From assembly GCA_018672475.1 (NCBI GenBank), contig JABHFS010000188.1, positions 62,001 through 126,000 of the forward strand: a stretch of 64,000 bases of DNA, in the 5' to 3' direction. Origin of the DNA: Gemmatimonadota bacterium. GTDB taxonomy: Bacteria > Latescibacterota > UBA2968 > UBA8231. Below the pieces are notes generated by a model. It was not told where the DNA came from. It worked only from the letters and a program-made list of their open reading frames with translations, and made no database searches. This document shows, piece after piece, positions 44,142-54,472 of this stretch (position 1 is its first letter; each line of letters starts with the position of its first letter). The translations under genes were made by a program, and so were the position numbers.

Positions 44142-45127
44142 CGGGCGCGGACACGGCTACTGCCGTAGTGCTTTGTCGAGGTGGCCAGCCCATCCAGGGC
44201 TTAGTAGACCTAGCAGCGCGCGAAAATGACCTCAAGCTGCTTTTTGTCGACCATCAATTATCGCCAGACGAGCAGGTTGCCGCCTGCGGCGATTCGCCCG
44301 TGCTCATCGCCAACGGCCAACCCGCCGACCTGCTCGCACTCGCCGCCCGCCTGCGCAAACTAAAACTGATCCAGACCTTCACCGCCGGCACCGACTGGCT
44401 CGACGTCGCTGGCCTGGCCGAAATCGGCGTACAAGTAGCCGATAACAATGGCGCCAACGCCGTCGTCGTCGCCGAACGGGCCATCGGTCTAATCTACGCG
44501 GTCCAACAGCAGATCGCCGAGCAGTTCAACAGCGCCAAAGCCGGCACCTGGCAACAGGGCGTCGATTTCGACCGTCCGGTCTATACCTTCGAGAACAGAC
44601 GCATCGGGCTAGTCGGATTAGGCCGTATCGGCTCACGCGTCGCCCAAAGACTCGCCGGCTGGGAATGCGAGATCGTCTACCACGACACCGCCGACTTAGA
44701 CCAAGCCTATGTGCAATCCACCGGCGCGCGCTACCTACCCTACGACGAGTTATTACAGACGTCCGATGTCGTCTCGCTGCACGTGCCGCTCAACCGCCTG
44801 ACTCGCGGTTATTTCTCCGACCGCGAATTCGGTTTAATGAAAAGCTCCGCGATCTTTATCAACACCTGTCGCGGCCCCGTGCTCGACGAAGCAGCCCTGA
44901 TCCGCGCACTGCAAGAAAACCACCTCTTTGGCGCCGGCCTCGACGTAACACAAAGCGAACCCATCGAAACCGATAACCCGCTTTTAAATATGCCGAATGT
45001 GCTCATCACCCCGCATTCGGCCGGGCGCTCCGTGCAAGTCGGTGCAAAGATCAGTTCGCATATCATCGCCAACGCCGCCCGCGTCATACGCGGCGAGCCC
45101 CCCGTCTCCGTCGTCAGCCCAGTCTAA
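44138..45127 (+). CDS. D-2-hydroxyacid dehydrogenase family protein
   Basis: This 329-residue NAD(P)-dependent enzyme has the Rossmann motif IGLVGLGRIGSRVAQRLAG. The catalytic Arg-Glu-His set is seen in INTCRGPVLDE, in the following GLDVTQSEP, and in ITPHSAG. It interconverts 2-hydroxy and 2-oxo acids such as glyoxylate, glycerate or phosphoglycerate. It starts with GTG, overlapping the msrA stop by 4 nt; no separate ribosome site is needed. The substrate is unknown. Confidence 0.92.
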   Translation: MTGADTATAVVLCRGGQPIQGLVDLAARENDLKLLFVDHQLSPDEQVAACGDSPVLIANGQPADLLALAARLRKLKLIQTFTAGTDWLDVAGLAEIGVQVADNNGANAVVVAERAIGLIYAVQQQIAEQFNSAKAGTWQQGVDFDRPVYTFENRRIGLVGLGRIGSRVAQRLAGWECEIVYHDTADLDQAYVQSTGARYLPYDELLQTSDVVSLHVPLNRLTRGYFSDREFGLMKSSAIFINTCRGPVLDEAALIRALQENHLFGAGLDVTQSEPIETDNPLLNMPNVLITPHSAGRSVQVGAKISSHIIANAARVIRGEPPVSVVSPV

Positions 45128-45489
45128 AACCCAGTCATAAGCTTCCCCCTGGCCCGCCGACCAGGTCGCCCGCTACACCACCCAGGCAATGTTCACCGTT
45201 CACCGTTTAAGCCAGACCTACGGCGGAAATCATCGACAATCCGGGCCCAGACCCCAATATCACCCGGCGCGATACAGGGTATTTTTTCGAGCGGGGCGGT
45301 CGTAAAAAACCGGGCCGGGGAGTGCCGATAAAGTGGTCGTGACGACGATTCTGAGGGCGAGCTCCGGGGGTCTAAAAATATCCAGAGCTCGCCTCCCGCG
45401 AACGGAACATTCCCCCCACCCCACCTTGACAAAATCCAAATTTTTCTCCCTCTTACCCAAGCGCAATCACCCCGCAAACGGAGCCCAAA
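45128..45489. other. Gap with a 9-bp hairpin and tandem GTTCACC
   Basis: The gap contains a tandem 7-mer (GTTCACC twice, near 45190) and an inverted repeat GGCGAGCTC/GAGCTCGCC at 45356-45393. A TTGACA at 45425 could be a -35 element for the GNAT gene, but no matching -10 is clear. No gene is supported. Confidence 0.4.
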
Positions 45490-46641
45490 ATGTCCAGCGA
45501 AATCACCCGCCTACAAGCGTCCGACTTCGAAGAAGCCCTCGACATGCTCAACTTCTCCTTCGGCTTCCAACACCCAAAAAATTTCGAGACATTATTACCC
45601 GCGCTCTACAAGGCCGAAGATGAACATATGAGCTGGAACTGGGCCGTGCGCGAAAATGGCCGCATCCGCGCCATAGTCGGCGCCTTCCCGCTCGCCTGGC
45701 AACTCGGCGAGACCACCCTGCGCATCTCCGGCATCGGCGGCGTCTCCTGCCACCCGCGCGCGCGCAACCAGGGCTATATGCAACAACTGATGAGCCATGC
45801 CGTCGCGTCGATGCGCGCAGAGGGTTACCACCTGTCCTATCTCGGCGGCCAGCGCCAGCGCTACGGTTATTATGGCTACGAAAAATGCGGTATCTCCTAT
45901 TATCTCAGCCTCAGCAAAAACAACCTGCGCCACGTCTTTGGCATCGATCCACTACCCATCAAATTTCACCCGCTGACCAGGCAAGACCAGACACACTTGC
46001 AAGGCGCCATCGGCCTGCACGACGCGCAGCCCTTCCGCGGTTTGCGCGCCCCCGAGCGCTTCTACGACTTGCTGCTAGATTGGCAACACCAACCCCATAT
46101 CGCGCTTTCCGCTGACGGCCGTATGATCGGCTACCTCGTCGCCAATCAATCAGGCGACACCATCACCGAATTGCTCGCCGTCAATGAGGGCGAACCCGAG
46201 CTTGCAATCGCCGCCGCCTGGGTGCAGCAACACGGAGATACGCGTTTCGAACTATCCCCCTGGAACCGTTTGTTGCCCAAGCTCGCGCATCTTTGCGAAG
46301 GCATGAGCGTATCCAGTTCGGGCAACTGGCTGATCTTCGACTGGGAAAACGTGCTCGACGCCCTGCTCAAAACGCGTGCGGCGCAAGGCCCACTAGTCGA
46401 CGGTGCAGTGATTATAGAAATTGAAGAATATGGAAGGTTGTTATTAGAGGTCGACGGCGAGCATATCCGTTGCGCGCGCACTGATGCCGAGCCCGCACTG
46501 AGCGCCGACCCCGCCACTGCGATGCGCTTGTTGCTGGGCCCTTTGCCGCCCTCCGCCGTACTGGCCCTGCCGGCTGATGCGGCCTTGCTCGAACAATGGT
46601 GCCCGCTGCCGCTATTTTGGGGACGGCAGGACGGAGTTTAA
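45490..46641 (+). CDS. GNAT-family N-acetyltransferase (Eis-like two-domain type)
   Basis: This 383-residue protein starts with a GNAT domain. IRAIVGAFPLAWQ and GIGGVSCHPRARNQGYMQQLM contain the acetyl-CoA loop (R-x-x-G-x-M in place of Q/R-x-x-G-x-G/A). A second, degenerate GNAT half and a C-terminal sterol-carrier-like domain (residues about 290-375) give the three-part layout of Eis-like acetyltransferases. The acceptor is unknown. It converges on the DUF3604-like gene with a 4-bp tail overlap. Confidence 0.85.
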   Translation: MSSEITRLQASDFEEALDMLNFSFGFQHPKNFETLLPALYKAEDEHMSWNWAVRENGRIRAIVGAFPLAWQLGETTLRISGIGGVSCHPRARNQGYMQQLMSHAVASMRAEGYHLSYLGGQRQRYGYYGYEKCGISYYLSLSKNNLRHVFGIDPLPIKFHPLTRQDQTHLQGAIGLHDAQPFRGLRAPERFYDLLLDWQHQPHIALSADGRMIGYLVANQSGDTITELLAVNEGEPELAIAAAWVQQHGDTRFELSPWNRLLPKLAHLCEGMSVSSSGNWLIFDWENVLDALLKTRAAQGPLVDGAVIIEIEEYGRLLLEVDGEHIRCARTDAEPALSADPATAMRLLLGPLPPSAVLALPADAALLEQWCPLPLFWGRQDGV

Positions 46642-48800
46642 GATCGCTTGACGTACACTGGACTTGACCACGCTTGCTCTTGATCGACCTGCACCACCCG
46701 TACCCAATAGGCCTGCTCGCCGCTTAAAGGTGCCTCATCGCCGAAGGAAAACTCGACCCGGCGCGGCCCGTCTTCCTTCGGCGCCGGCCCAACGTTTACC
46801 CGCTTACTGACGCCGCCGGCATCGACGGTCAAAGCTTGTGAGCGCACTTCATCCACAGCAAATTCAAATTGGCAATGCGCCGTATAAAAGGCGCAACGCC
46901 CACCCGCAACTGCAAAACTAAAGCCCATGTCGTTGCCGCCAGTCGCCGCACGCCAAGCAATCCGTTGCCCATCAACCTGCTCGACCTGATCTAACGGACT
47001 CTGCAGCCCCACCGACTGCACATCATCAACGCCACCGCCAGCGACAGTCAAGGCGCCGTCCCAAACCACCCGCTGTTCCCCCGCCGTGCCTTGTTCTTCC
47101 GCCCCACCGCACAGCACCCGCAACCGTTTCTCGTCCGCCGCCGCCACCGAATGGCAGTGAATCACCTCAACTCCGCGCAATATATCCACCCGCTCAATCG
47201 CCGCCGTGCCCTCGACTTCGACGCGTATTTCTGGTTGACCCTCCGTTTGATATTCCTCCCCCATCCCGTGCCCGTCGACTGCTACCCAGAGCAGAATCCG
47301 CTCGCCGCTCGTCGCATAACAGCGCCGGGCGAAGAAGGCCTCCCACAACCCCTCGCGCGTCAACTCATTGGCGCAGACCGCCGTCAATCCATTGCGCACA
47401 TTGCGCGTCACCCGCCGCCCCGGCCGACAAGCACCCGGCCGCCCCATCACGCCATCCGTGCCACCGGTAATGCCCACCTTATATCCGCGTTCTATCGCGT
47501 CTTTGACAAACCACTCGGAGGTTCCGTGTGTCGAATGAATCTCAAAGAGCGGTTCGATCTTCGGCTCGTGCCAATGTAAATTAGTTGGGCGCCCGCCAAC
47601 GTGTAGGTTGAGCAGTACTTCTTCGTCGCGCAGCGCCGCCAAAAACTCCGGCGCCCGCTTGAGGTCCGGCTCAGGGTCCGGCGCGCGCTCGGTAAAAAAA
47701 CGGTCCGAGCGTCTAATCCGCTCCTCATCATCGCGATAGATCACATTGCGGTCGCCACCGTCCTCGGTAAACGGACTCCATTCACAACCGAGATAACAGA
47801 CAAAATCGCCCGGTGCGTCACAGGCGTGCGACACCTCGCGCACCAATTGCCATATTTCTCGCGTGACATAATGGTCATTGGCCTGCTGGCTGGCGAATTG
47901 CAGACCTGCCGCGTGACGAGCATAAGAAAAATGGCGTTCTAAGGAGTCCGCTCCACAGCCGATCTCGGTCTGCCCCGCGTGCAGATCGCCCCAAAACAAC
48001 CGGCGCTCCGGCCGCTCGACGCGAATCCGCACCGGATTGCTCTCCGTTTGCAATATTCCGCTGGTCGCCCGCAAACGATGGACACCCGGAGTGTCCCAGC
48101 GCACGCGAAAAAGATACGCGTACCAATCGTTGTCGTCCGCCACAGCTTCCACCTCCCCGCCTTCAAGAACGGGAACCTCCACCAGCGGCGCAGGATTGCC
48201 CCAACGATCTTCACCGCGCACGCGCACCTGCACCATCTCGCCGACTCCAGCTTCGGCCTCGGCAATCACCACCATACGCACAGGGTCCGCCGGTGCTATT
48301 TCATACCTCTGCGGGTCGAGCAAGCGAATCCAATCGCTCCCACCCCCGGGGTTTATTATCATCAGGAAAAAAGCGCTCTGTGTCGCAAAAGTCGGCACGG
48401 GCCACCCATTACACGACAATTCGACTCGGTTGCCGGTCCTCAGCGTCCCTTCAAGCACTTCAATTTCAATGTGGTGATGCCAGGGATTGAGGTCGCCCTT
48501 AAGTTGAAAAATGGCCGCCAATTCGGCACCGACAGACTGCACACTGATCTTCTCGGGCGCCACCCAATCAAAGGGCCAACGCCAAGCCACCCGTAACTTG
48601 CCGCCCTTAGGGATTTCCGTCTCGCCGATCTTGAAGGTGAATTCGACATCGACCGCCCCACCGGCCTCGATCCGTTGCGGCATACGACAATGGCCTTCGC
48701 CGTGCAAACGCCGCCGCTCGTCGTCCGCCAACTCGACCTGGTGCCAAACCCGACCACCGCCCGGCATACCGCTGCTCAACGGCGGTTGCGTATTTTCCAT
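46638..48800 (-). CDS. DUF3604-like / PHP-type large protein
   Basis: This 720-residue protein has an N-terminal beta-sandwich region (about residues 1-270) and then the DUF3604-type domain, which opens with RLFWGDLHAGQTEIGCG. In PHP-like metal enzymes this D-L-H-x-x-T motif binds metal. Further His-rich segments are LHVGGRPTNLHWHEP and GYKVGITGGTDGVMGRPG. The role of DUF3604 proteins is unknown; they are common in marine bacteria with many sulfatases. The ATG at 48800 was chosen because GGAGGG lies 6 nt upstream; an in-frame codon 6 residues earlier lacks a ribosome site. Confidence 0.8.
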   Translation of the reverse strand: MENTQPPLSSGMPGGGRVWHQVELADDERRRLHGEGHCRMPQRIEAGGAVDVEFTFKIGETEIPKGGKLRVAWRWPFDWVAPEKISVQSVGAELAAIFQLKGDLNPWHHHIEIEVLEGTLRTGNRVELSCNGWPVPTFATQSAFFLMIINPGGGSDWIRLLDPQRYEIAPADPVRMVVIAEAEAGVGEMVQVRVRGEDRWGNPAPLVEVPVLEGGEVEAVADDNDWYAYLFRVRWDTPGVHRLRATSGILQTESNPVRIRVERPERRLFWGDLHAGQTEIGCGADSLERHFSYARHAAGLQFASQQANDHYVTREIWQLVREVSHACDAPGDFVCYLGCEWSPFTEDGGDRNVIYRDDEERIRRSDRFFTERAPDPEPDLKRAPEFLAALRDEEVLLNLHVGGRPTNLHWHEPKIEPLFEIHSTHGTSEWFVKDAIERGYKVGITGGTDGVMGRPGACRPGRRVTRNVRNGLTAVCANELTREGLWEAFFARRCYATSGERILLWVAVDGHGMGEEYQTEGQPEIRVEVEGTAAIERVDILRGVEVIHCHSVAAADEKRLRVLCGGAEEQGTAGEQRVVWDGALTVAGGGVDDVQSVGLQSPLDQVEQVDGQRIAWRAATGGNDMGFSFAVAGGRCAFYTAHCQFEFAVDEVRSQALTVDAGGVSKRVNVGPAPKEDGPRRVEFSFGDEAPLSGEQAYWVRVVQVDQEQAWSSPVYVKRS

Positions 48801-48878
48801 TTTAGCCCTCCGTGGCACAAGGTTTAAGAATGATTCTATTATGGCCCGACCCAGAATAAAGCGAGCCGGGCCACCACT

Positions 48879-49748
48879 CTATTGCTTCGCGCACGGCGGC
48901 TTCCACTTGCGCAATTGCCGCTTCCACACCCTGCCGATCTCGCGCTGTACGGCCAATGTATCCTTCCAACGATCGCCGAAGACCGACAGATAATACGCAC
49001 CGGCGATCTGCTCTGGGCAGATGAACAGTTCACGGCCCGGCGTCGCGGTCTTTAGCCAGCATTCCAAGACCCGCTCAGCAAATTCGAGCCAGTCGACGAA
49101 CTCCGGGGTGATATTACCCCTGGCATCGAGCGCAGGGATCTGCGCGTGCTGGCCGTTGAAGGGCCGAAAGTGAAGCTGATTCGCGTGCTGGATCAGGTCC
49201 GGACGTTCGGCCAAACGGTCCCAGAAAGGAGGGTTAAGATGTTTGATCACCGCCGGGTGCGAAAAGTCCCAGGTCATCTTCAACGGCCTTTTTTCAGCCT
49301 TCTCGAAACCTTCGGCCAGCGCATAGGCCTTCTCCGGCGTCTCGGTACAGGTATCTCGATGCACTTCGATCGAGACATCCATTTCCAACTCATCCGCGGT
49401 CCCCATCAACCGCCGGGCCACCTCCAGGGCGCGCTTCGTCGTCGTATCGTGGTCGAGCATCTGTACATTGACCACTCGGGCCCCGTGCGCCTTGATCGCG
49501 CGCAGCTTCGGTTTGATTTCCTTGACCCCACCTAAGTCCGTAGTACAGGCAAAAATCAAACTCGAATCGTCGATTTGTTTCTTGTTGACCATGGTAATGC
49601 GGCTGACGAAACCGGGAAAACCGGCTTCTCTGACGGTCTTGATCTTCTTCTCCCAACTCCACTCCTTCTTACCTCCATAACCGCCCAGAGAACCGAGCGA
49701 CGCACACTGGTACAATACGGGTTTGGCGACCGTTTTTTTCTTTGCCAT
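48879..49748 (-). CDS. Xylose-isomerase-like TIM-barrel sugar epimerase/isomerase
   Basis: This 289-residue protein is an AP-endonuclease-2/xylose-isomerase-like barrel. Blocks include ARVVNVQMLDHD, VSIEVHRDTCTETPEKAYAL (the first metal Glu), MTWDFSHPAVIKHL (metal Asp/His) and ANQLHFRPFNGQHAQIP (His). Such proteins epimerise keto sugars or act on inositols. The N-terminal basic stretch (AKKKTVAKP) is unusual but not a signal peptide. It lies 78 bp upstream of the DUF3604-like gene on the same strand, so the two are likely co-transcribed. Confidence 0.88.
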   Translation of the reverse strand: MAKKKTVAKPVLYQCASLGSLGGYGGKKEWSWEKKIKTVREAGFPGFVSRITMVNKKQIDDSSLIFACTTDLGGVKEIKPKLRAIKAHGARVVNVQMLDHDTTTKRALEVARRLMGTADELEMDVSIEVHRDTCTETPEKAYALAEGFEKAEKRPLKMTWDFSHPAVIKHLNPPFWDRLAERPDLIQHANQLHFRPFNGQHAQIPALDARGNITPEFVDWLEFAERVLECWLKTATPGRELFICPEQIAGAYYLSVFGDRWKDTLAVQREIGRVWKRQLRKWKPPCAKQ

Positions 49749-49919
49749 TTCAACCTCTCCTTGTCTTAGATAAAATTCACCGGCTTAAGATACCCCCACT
49801 ACGCACGGCGGGCAAAGGAAATCCACGCTATCGCAGGTTCACCATTTTTTATTAGATTTGCCAGATAGCTAATTACAGCGACAAAGTGCCCAGCTCCAAT
49901 ACATAGGACTTTTCTAATC

Positions 49920-52205
49920 GTGCAGACCCTCGTGCAGACCGCGCTCTTGACTCTTTTATTTTCGACGACATTCGCCGCTGACTTCCCCGTTGCCCAGGCC
50001 CATATAACGACTGCTCCGCCGCGTATTGACGGCGTACTCAACGACTCGGCTTGGTCCCAGGCAGTGCCCGTCTCCGGCTTCCTGCAACGCGAGCCCGATG
50101 AGGGTGCGCCCGCTAGCGAGCGGACCGAGGTGCGCATCTTGCGCGACGACGACAATCTCTATCTGGGTTTCCGCTGTTTCGACGCGCAGCCCGAACAAAT
50201 CATCGCCACAGTGATGCGCCGCGACGGCGACCTCGGCGACGACGACAACGTGCACGTCGTGCTCGACACCTACAACGACCGCCGCGGCGGTTTCTATTTC
50301 GCCACCAACCCGCTGGGCGCGCGTCTCGACGTATCGCTTTCATCAGAAGGCCGCACCCGCAACGAGTCCTGGGACTGCGTCTGGAGTTGTCGCGCGCAAA
50401 TCGACTCGCTCGGCTGGACCGCCGAGATGGCGATCCCCCTAGACCAACTGCGCTACGCGGTCAGCGAAGACGCCACCTGGGGTATCAACCTCGCCCGCAC
50501 CATCCGCCGCAAGAACGAACGCGCCTTCCTGGTGCCGCCGCCTTTGGCCTATGGTTTCAGCGGGCACTACCGCACCTCGCGCCTGGGTACACTTACAAAC
50601 TTAGGCCGCCTCGAAGAGCGCCCCCGCCTCGAAATTACGCCTTACGCGCAAGCAGGCGCCACCCGCGACTTCGAAGCTCTCGACGCCGACGCGCAATACA
50701 AACTCGACAGCGGCATTGACCTCAAATACGGGGTCACCCCGGCATTGACGCTCGATCTCTCCTGGCGCACCGATTTTGCCCAGGTCGAGGCCGACCAGGA
50801 ACAGGTCAACCTAACCCGCTTCAGCCTGTTCTTCCCCGAAAAACGCGATTTCTTTTTGGAAGGGGCCGGGATTTTTTCCTTCGGCGAGAGGGTCCAGCGC
50901 TCGGGGGGCGGCAGTCGCCCGCCGACCTTGCTATTCTACAGCCGCCGCATCGGCCTTGAAGAGGGCCATGCCCTGCCGGTATTCGCTGGCGGCAAACTCA
51001 CCGGCCGCAGCGGCCCCTTTGAGATTGGCGTGCTCAATATCACCACCGAGGCCAGACAATTCCGCGACGAAGAAACGGAAGACCGCTACGTCGACGAGGC
51101 GGGTTTATTATTCGCCGGAGACGACCCGCTGCTCGAACAAGCGACAATCGTTGACACCGTCGATTTCGATTTTATCGATACCACCCGAGTGCGGCAGACC
51201 AATATCTCCGTCGTGCGTTTGCGCCGCGACATTCTCTCGCGCTCATCGATTGGTCTGATCGCGGTCAACCGCGACCCCGGCGGCGAAACCGACTACAACC
51301 GCTCCTTCGGCGTCGACGCCGACTTTTCACTGCTCGACGCCGCACTCAATATCCGCGGTTTCGCCGCCCGCACCTTCTCGCCCGACCAACAGGGTCGCGA
51401 AGACGCCGAGCACTTCGCCGTCGACTACCGTCACGGCGCCTTCGAAAGTAACGCCTCCTATCTCGACGTCGGCGAGGATTTCAACCCGGAAGTCGGTTTT
51501 GTCCCGCGCGATGGCATCCGCCGCTACCGCACTACCCTGCGTTATCGCCCCTTGCCCAACACCGCGTGGATCCGCCGCTATTCCATCGGCCCGGAGTTCA
51601 CCTACTTGACCGACCTCGACAACCAGCTGCAAACCCGCGACTTCGGTTTTTCGGCCTATGTTAATTTAGAAACCGGAGACTGGCTCGGGTTGCGCCTCAG
51701 GCAGCGTTTCGAAAATCTCGACGAATCCTTCGAGATCCACGAGAATATCGACATTCCCGACGGCGAACACGATTTAACCGCCTACAGTCTCAATTTTTTC
51801 AGCGACCAAGGACGCCGTCTATCCAGCGACGGTAGCATTGAAGTAGGTGATTTCTGGACCGGTGAGCGCTTCCGCTTCTCGACCAACGGCACGATCAAGG
51901 TCAATAGCCGCTTCTCGCTTTCTGCCGACTACGAATTCAATAGCGTCACCTTGCCCGAAGGCGACTTTAAAACCAACGCGCTGAGCAACCGCTTCCTCTA
52001 CACCTTCTCCACAGACTTATTCCTGCGTGGACTCGTGCAATGGAATTCCAAACGCGAAGTCGTCGGTATTAACGCGCTGTGCAATTGGCGCTACCGCCCC
52101 GGCAGCGATCTCTTCCTGGTCTACAGCCAGGCTTGGGACACCGATGGCGGCGGCCAGCTCAACCGCTCGCTGCAGTGTAAGCTTACCTACTTTTGGAAAC
52201 GTTGA
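49920..52205 (+). CDS. DUF5916-like outer-membrane protein with CBM9-like N-terminus
   Basis: This 761-residue protein has a signal peptide (residues 1-19) and a family-9 carbohydrate-binding-like domain, seen as APPRIDGVLNDSAWSQAVPV and, later, WTAEMAIPLDQLRY. The rest (about 230-761) is a beta-barrel of the DUF5916 type, with the strongly conserved LFFPEKRDFFLEGAGIFSFG. It ends in K-R rather than an aromatic residue. It probably acts in the outer membrane in the uptake or processing of a carbohydrate-like ligand. The start is GTG at 49920, following an AT-rich region. Confidence 0.92.
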   Translation: MQTLVQTALLTLLFSTTFAADFPVAQAHITTAPPRIDGVLNDSAWSQAVPVSGFLQREPDEGAPASERTEVRILRDDDNLYLGFRCFDAQPEQIIATVMRRDGDLGDDDNVHVVLDTYNDRRGGFYFATNPLGARLDVSLSSEGRTRNESWDCVWSCRAQIDSLGWTAEMAIPLDQLRYAVSEDATWGINLARTIRRKNERAFLVPPPLAYGFSGHYRTSRLGTLTNLGRLEERPRLEITPYAQAGATRDFEALDADAQYKLDSGIDLKYGVTPALTLDLSWRTDFAQVEADQEQVNLTRFSLFFPEKRDFFLEGAGIFSFGERVQRSGGGSRPPTLLFYSRRIGLEEGHALPVFAGGKLTGRSGPFEIGVLNITTEARQFRDEETEDRYVDEAGLLFAGDDPLLEQATIVDTVDFDFIDTTRVRQTNISVVRLRRDILSRSSIGLIAVNRDPGGETDYNRSFGVDADFSLLDAALNIRGFAARTFSPDQQGREDAEHFAVDYRHGAFESNASYLDVGEDFNPEVGFVPRDGIRRYRTTLRYRPLPNTAWIRRYSIGPEFTYLTDLDNQLQTRDFGFSAYVNLETGDWLGLRLRQRFENLDESFEIHENIDIPDGEHDLTAYSLNFFSDQGRRLSSDGSIEVGDFWTGERFRFSTNGTIKVNSRFSLSADYEFNSVTLPEGDFKTNALSNRFLYTFSTDLFLRGLVQWNSKREVVGINALCNWRYRPGSDLFLVYSQAWDTDGGGQLNRSLQCKLTYFWKR

Positions 52206-52240
52206 ATTACAACTGATTCGCAAGTGGGGCACGATCCGAT

Positions 52241-53044
52241 TTAGGCCAGCGGGTCATGCTCGACAAAACGCGGCTGCGCATACTCCAGATGCGTCTGCCC
52301 CCGCGCCAGAATATGCGCGGAATTGCCACCGCCCCACTCGGTATACGACCGCGCATTGGCGTAGTGGCAGACATAAGCACGACGAAAACGGTCGGCCGAA
52401 CGGTTTTGTCGCGAGCGGTGGATCAAGTGCCCGTGGAAGAACACAACATCGCCGGCCTTCGCCTTCGCCATCACCTCGCGGCTTTCATCGACACCCTGGA
52501 TCTCGGTCAAGTTTTCGTTAAACGCCTCGCGATTTTCTGGCGCGCCCACTTCCTGATGGATCGGCTCGTTGTTCGAGCCAGCGACAAAGCCCATACAGCC
52601 ATTCTCTTCGTCACAATCGTCGATCGCGATCCAAGCGCCGCATAGCGTATCGGGAAAGGTCTTGATATAAAAGGAATCCTGGTGATAGGCCTGACCGGTC
52701 TGGCCGGGCGGCTTGAGGAAGAGCATTGACTGCATCGCCATCACGTCGGGGCCAATCAACTGCGCCAGCACATCGAGCACGCGTCCGTGTAACATATAGC
52801 GCTCGTGCAACTCCAGGTGTTTGTGAAATTGCATAAAACGGAAATACTTATCCTCCATATCGGCGGGTGAGGTACCCTCGTTGCGCGCTTCGACCGGCAA
52901 TCCGTTCAAGTCGACTTCATTGCACGCTAAAGCCATCGAGTGGCGGTCGAGTACCTGCAACGCTTCGTCGCCGATCAGCCCTTCGACACGCAAATACCCA
53001 TTCTCGCCGAAGAAGCGATATTGCTCGACGCTCAATCCGTACAT
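52241..53044 (-). CDS. Phytanoyl-CoA dioxygenase (PhyH) family protein, third copy
   Basis: This 267-residue Fe(II)/2-oxoglutarate oxygenase has H121-x-D123 (AYHQDSFYI) and H209 (HLIHRSRQNRS) as iron ligands; the Arg after it is a candidate for 2-oxoglutarate. The central segment AWIAIDDCDEENGCMGFVAG is a family hallmark. The ATG at 53044, 2 nt after the Gfo stop, fits tight operon spacing, and the in-frame extension upstream would overlap that gene. The substrate is unknown. Confidence 0.92.
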   Translation of the reverse strand: MYGLSVEQYRFFGENGYLRVEGLIGDEALQVLDRHSMALACNEVDLNGLPVEARNEGTSPADMEDKYFRFMQFHKHLELHERYMLHGRVLDVLAQLIGPDVMAMQSMLFLKPPGQTGQAYHQDSFYIKTFPDTLCGAWIAIDDCDEENGCMGFVAGSNNEPIHQEVGAPENREAFNENLTEIQGVDESREVMAKAKAGDVVFFHGHLIHRSRQNRSADRFRRAYVCHYANARSYTEWGGGNSAHILARGQTHLEYAQPRFVEHDPLA

Positions 53045-53046
53045 GC

Positions 53047-54144
53047 TCAGGCCTCCTCTCGCCACACTTCGAGCGGATGGCGACGGTCGGGCATCGGCAG
53101 ATCAATGCGCTTACCGCTTTCGCGGTGCGATTGATAAATCCCCAACACCATCTCAAAAGCCCAACGCCCCTCTCGGCCGCTACAGGGCGGCTCGCAATCC
53201 TCTGCGACGGCCCCCAGCAACTCGCGATACATCGTCGCCACCGAATCCTCGTCCTGCGCCTCGCCCAGATCGACCGCCTGCCAATCACCGAACTGCGACG
53301 GCAAACCTTCCATCGGCCGCGGCAGATGCCACAAACTGTGCTCTAACCTGTTCGAAGCACGGATCGCCAACTGCCCCTCAACACCCAACACATCGACACC
53401 GTAGTTGGCACTCATCTGTTGCTCATACCCCATAAAATGCACCTGCCCTAATACCCCGTTCGCAAAACCGTACTGACCGACCGCCCGTTCCCCCACCACC
53501 AACCCCGAATCCCGGTCTTTCGGCGACATCTCTTTGGCTTCCATAATATCCCCCACATCCGCCAGTCGCCCCTGCCACCAGACACTGCCCGCACACCATT
53601 CGGGCGCACCGCCGAAACACAGCATCATATCCGCTACATGCGTCCCCATCTCAGTAAACTCGTTACCACTCTTACGCCCACATTTATTGCGCCCCCTAAT
53701 CGTCACCACCTCGCCGACCACTCCCTCCCGCACCATCTGCAACCCCTTGCGCACTGCCGGATTAACGTGGTTCTGCTGATTGATTGCCAATTTGGCTCCC
53801 GATTGTTCGGCTGCCTGGACCATCTCGTCAGCCTCCTGCAAATCAATCGCAATCGGCTTCTCGCACAACACCGAGATTCCCCGCTCTAAAGCCGCCACAG
53901 TCGGACCGTGATGCCCCCTCGTCTGCGTCGCCACCGTCACCATATCTGGTTTCAGCTCGTCGTACATCTTCACGAAGTCATTAAAACCCGCCACTTCCCC
54001 GCAAATCTCCCGCGCCTTGTCAATAGACTCCGCCGCCACATCGCACAAACCGACGACCTCAAAATCCTGCATCTTCTCAAGCGTATTCAGATGCGACCTG
54101 CCCATACCTCCACAACCGACTAAAGCAACTCTGTATTTACTCAT
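53047..54144 (-). CDS. Gfo/Idh/MocA family oxidoreductase
   Basis: This 365-residue protein has the cofactor motif YRVALVGCGGMGRSHLNTL and LCEKPIAIDLQEADEMV (E-K-P, catalytic Lys). The QQNHVNPAVRKGLQMV segment and the EMGTHVADMMLCFGG block (Asp/His) are typical of inositol- and sugar-dehydrogenase-like members. It is followed 2 bp later by the third PhyH gene, so an oxidation plus a hydroxylation of one compound is likely; this is inference. It has an AT-rich upstream gap of 328 bp with its probable promoter. Confidence 0.93.
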   Translation of the reverse strand: MSKYRVALVGCGGMGRSHLNTLEKMQDFEVVGLCDVAAESIDKAREICGEVAGFNDFVKMYDELKPDMVTVATQTRGHHGPTVAALERGISVLCEKPIAIDLQEADEMVQAAEQSGAKLAINQQNHVNPAVRKGLQMVREGVVGEVVTIRGRNKCGRKSGNEFTEMGTHVADMMLCFGGAPEWCAGSVWWQGRLADVGDIMEAKEMSPKDRDSGLVVGERAVGQYGFANGVLGQVHFMGYEQQMSANYGVDVLGVEGQLAIRASNRLEHSLWHLPRPMEGLPSQFGDWQAVDLGEAQDEDSVATMYRELLGAVAEDCEPPCSGREGRWAFEMVLGIYQSHRESGKRIDLPMPDRRHPLEVWREEA

Positions 54145-54472
54145 AATACCTCTCCATTTAAATAGCGAAATTCACAGCGAAACTATACGGTAATTGGAGC
54201 CTTGGGACTAGCGGACGATGAACATAACCACATCACGGCGAAATGACGGAAACGCACAATCTCTAGTCGTTATACCCATTTTCATACAATCCAGAGCCTT
54301 CGCGATGTGCCCCTATATTCAGTAAGATCCGCTATGAGGGATTCCCGTAGCGGCTTGCAATTCTGGAAGCCGCAGGATTACGGCGTAGGGAAATTGCGCT
54401 CGAAACCGTCAGGGATGGTGGGCTATAATGAGAGCGATGGACATGCCTCATATTGGAATGCCAACCGTTCTA
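54145..54472. other. Gap with one hairpin
   Basis: The 328-bp gap holds a stem-loop at 54329-54353 (CCGCTA pairing with TAGCGG, plus an inner GGG/CCC). The first 100 bp are AT-rich and are likely to carry the promoter of the Gfo/PhyH pair. No coding frame is convincing. Confidence 0.45.
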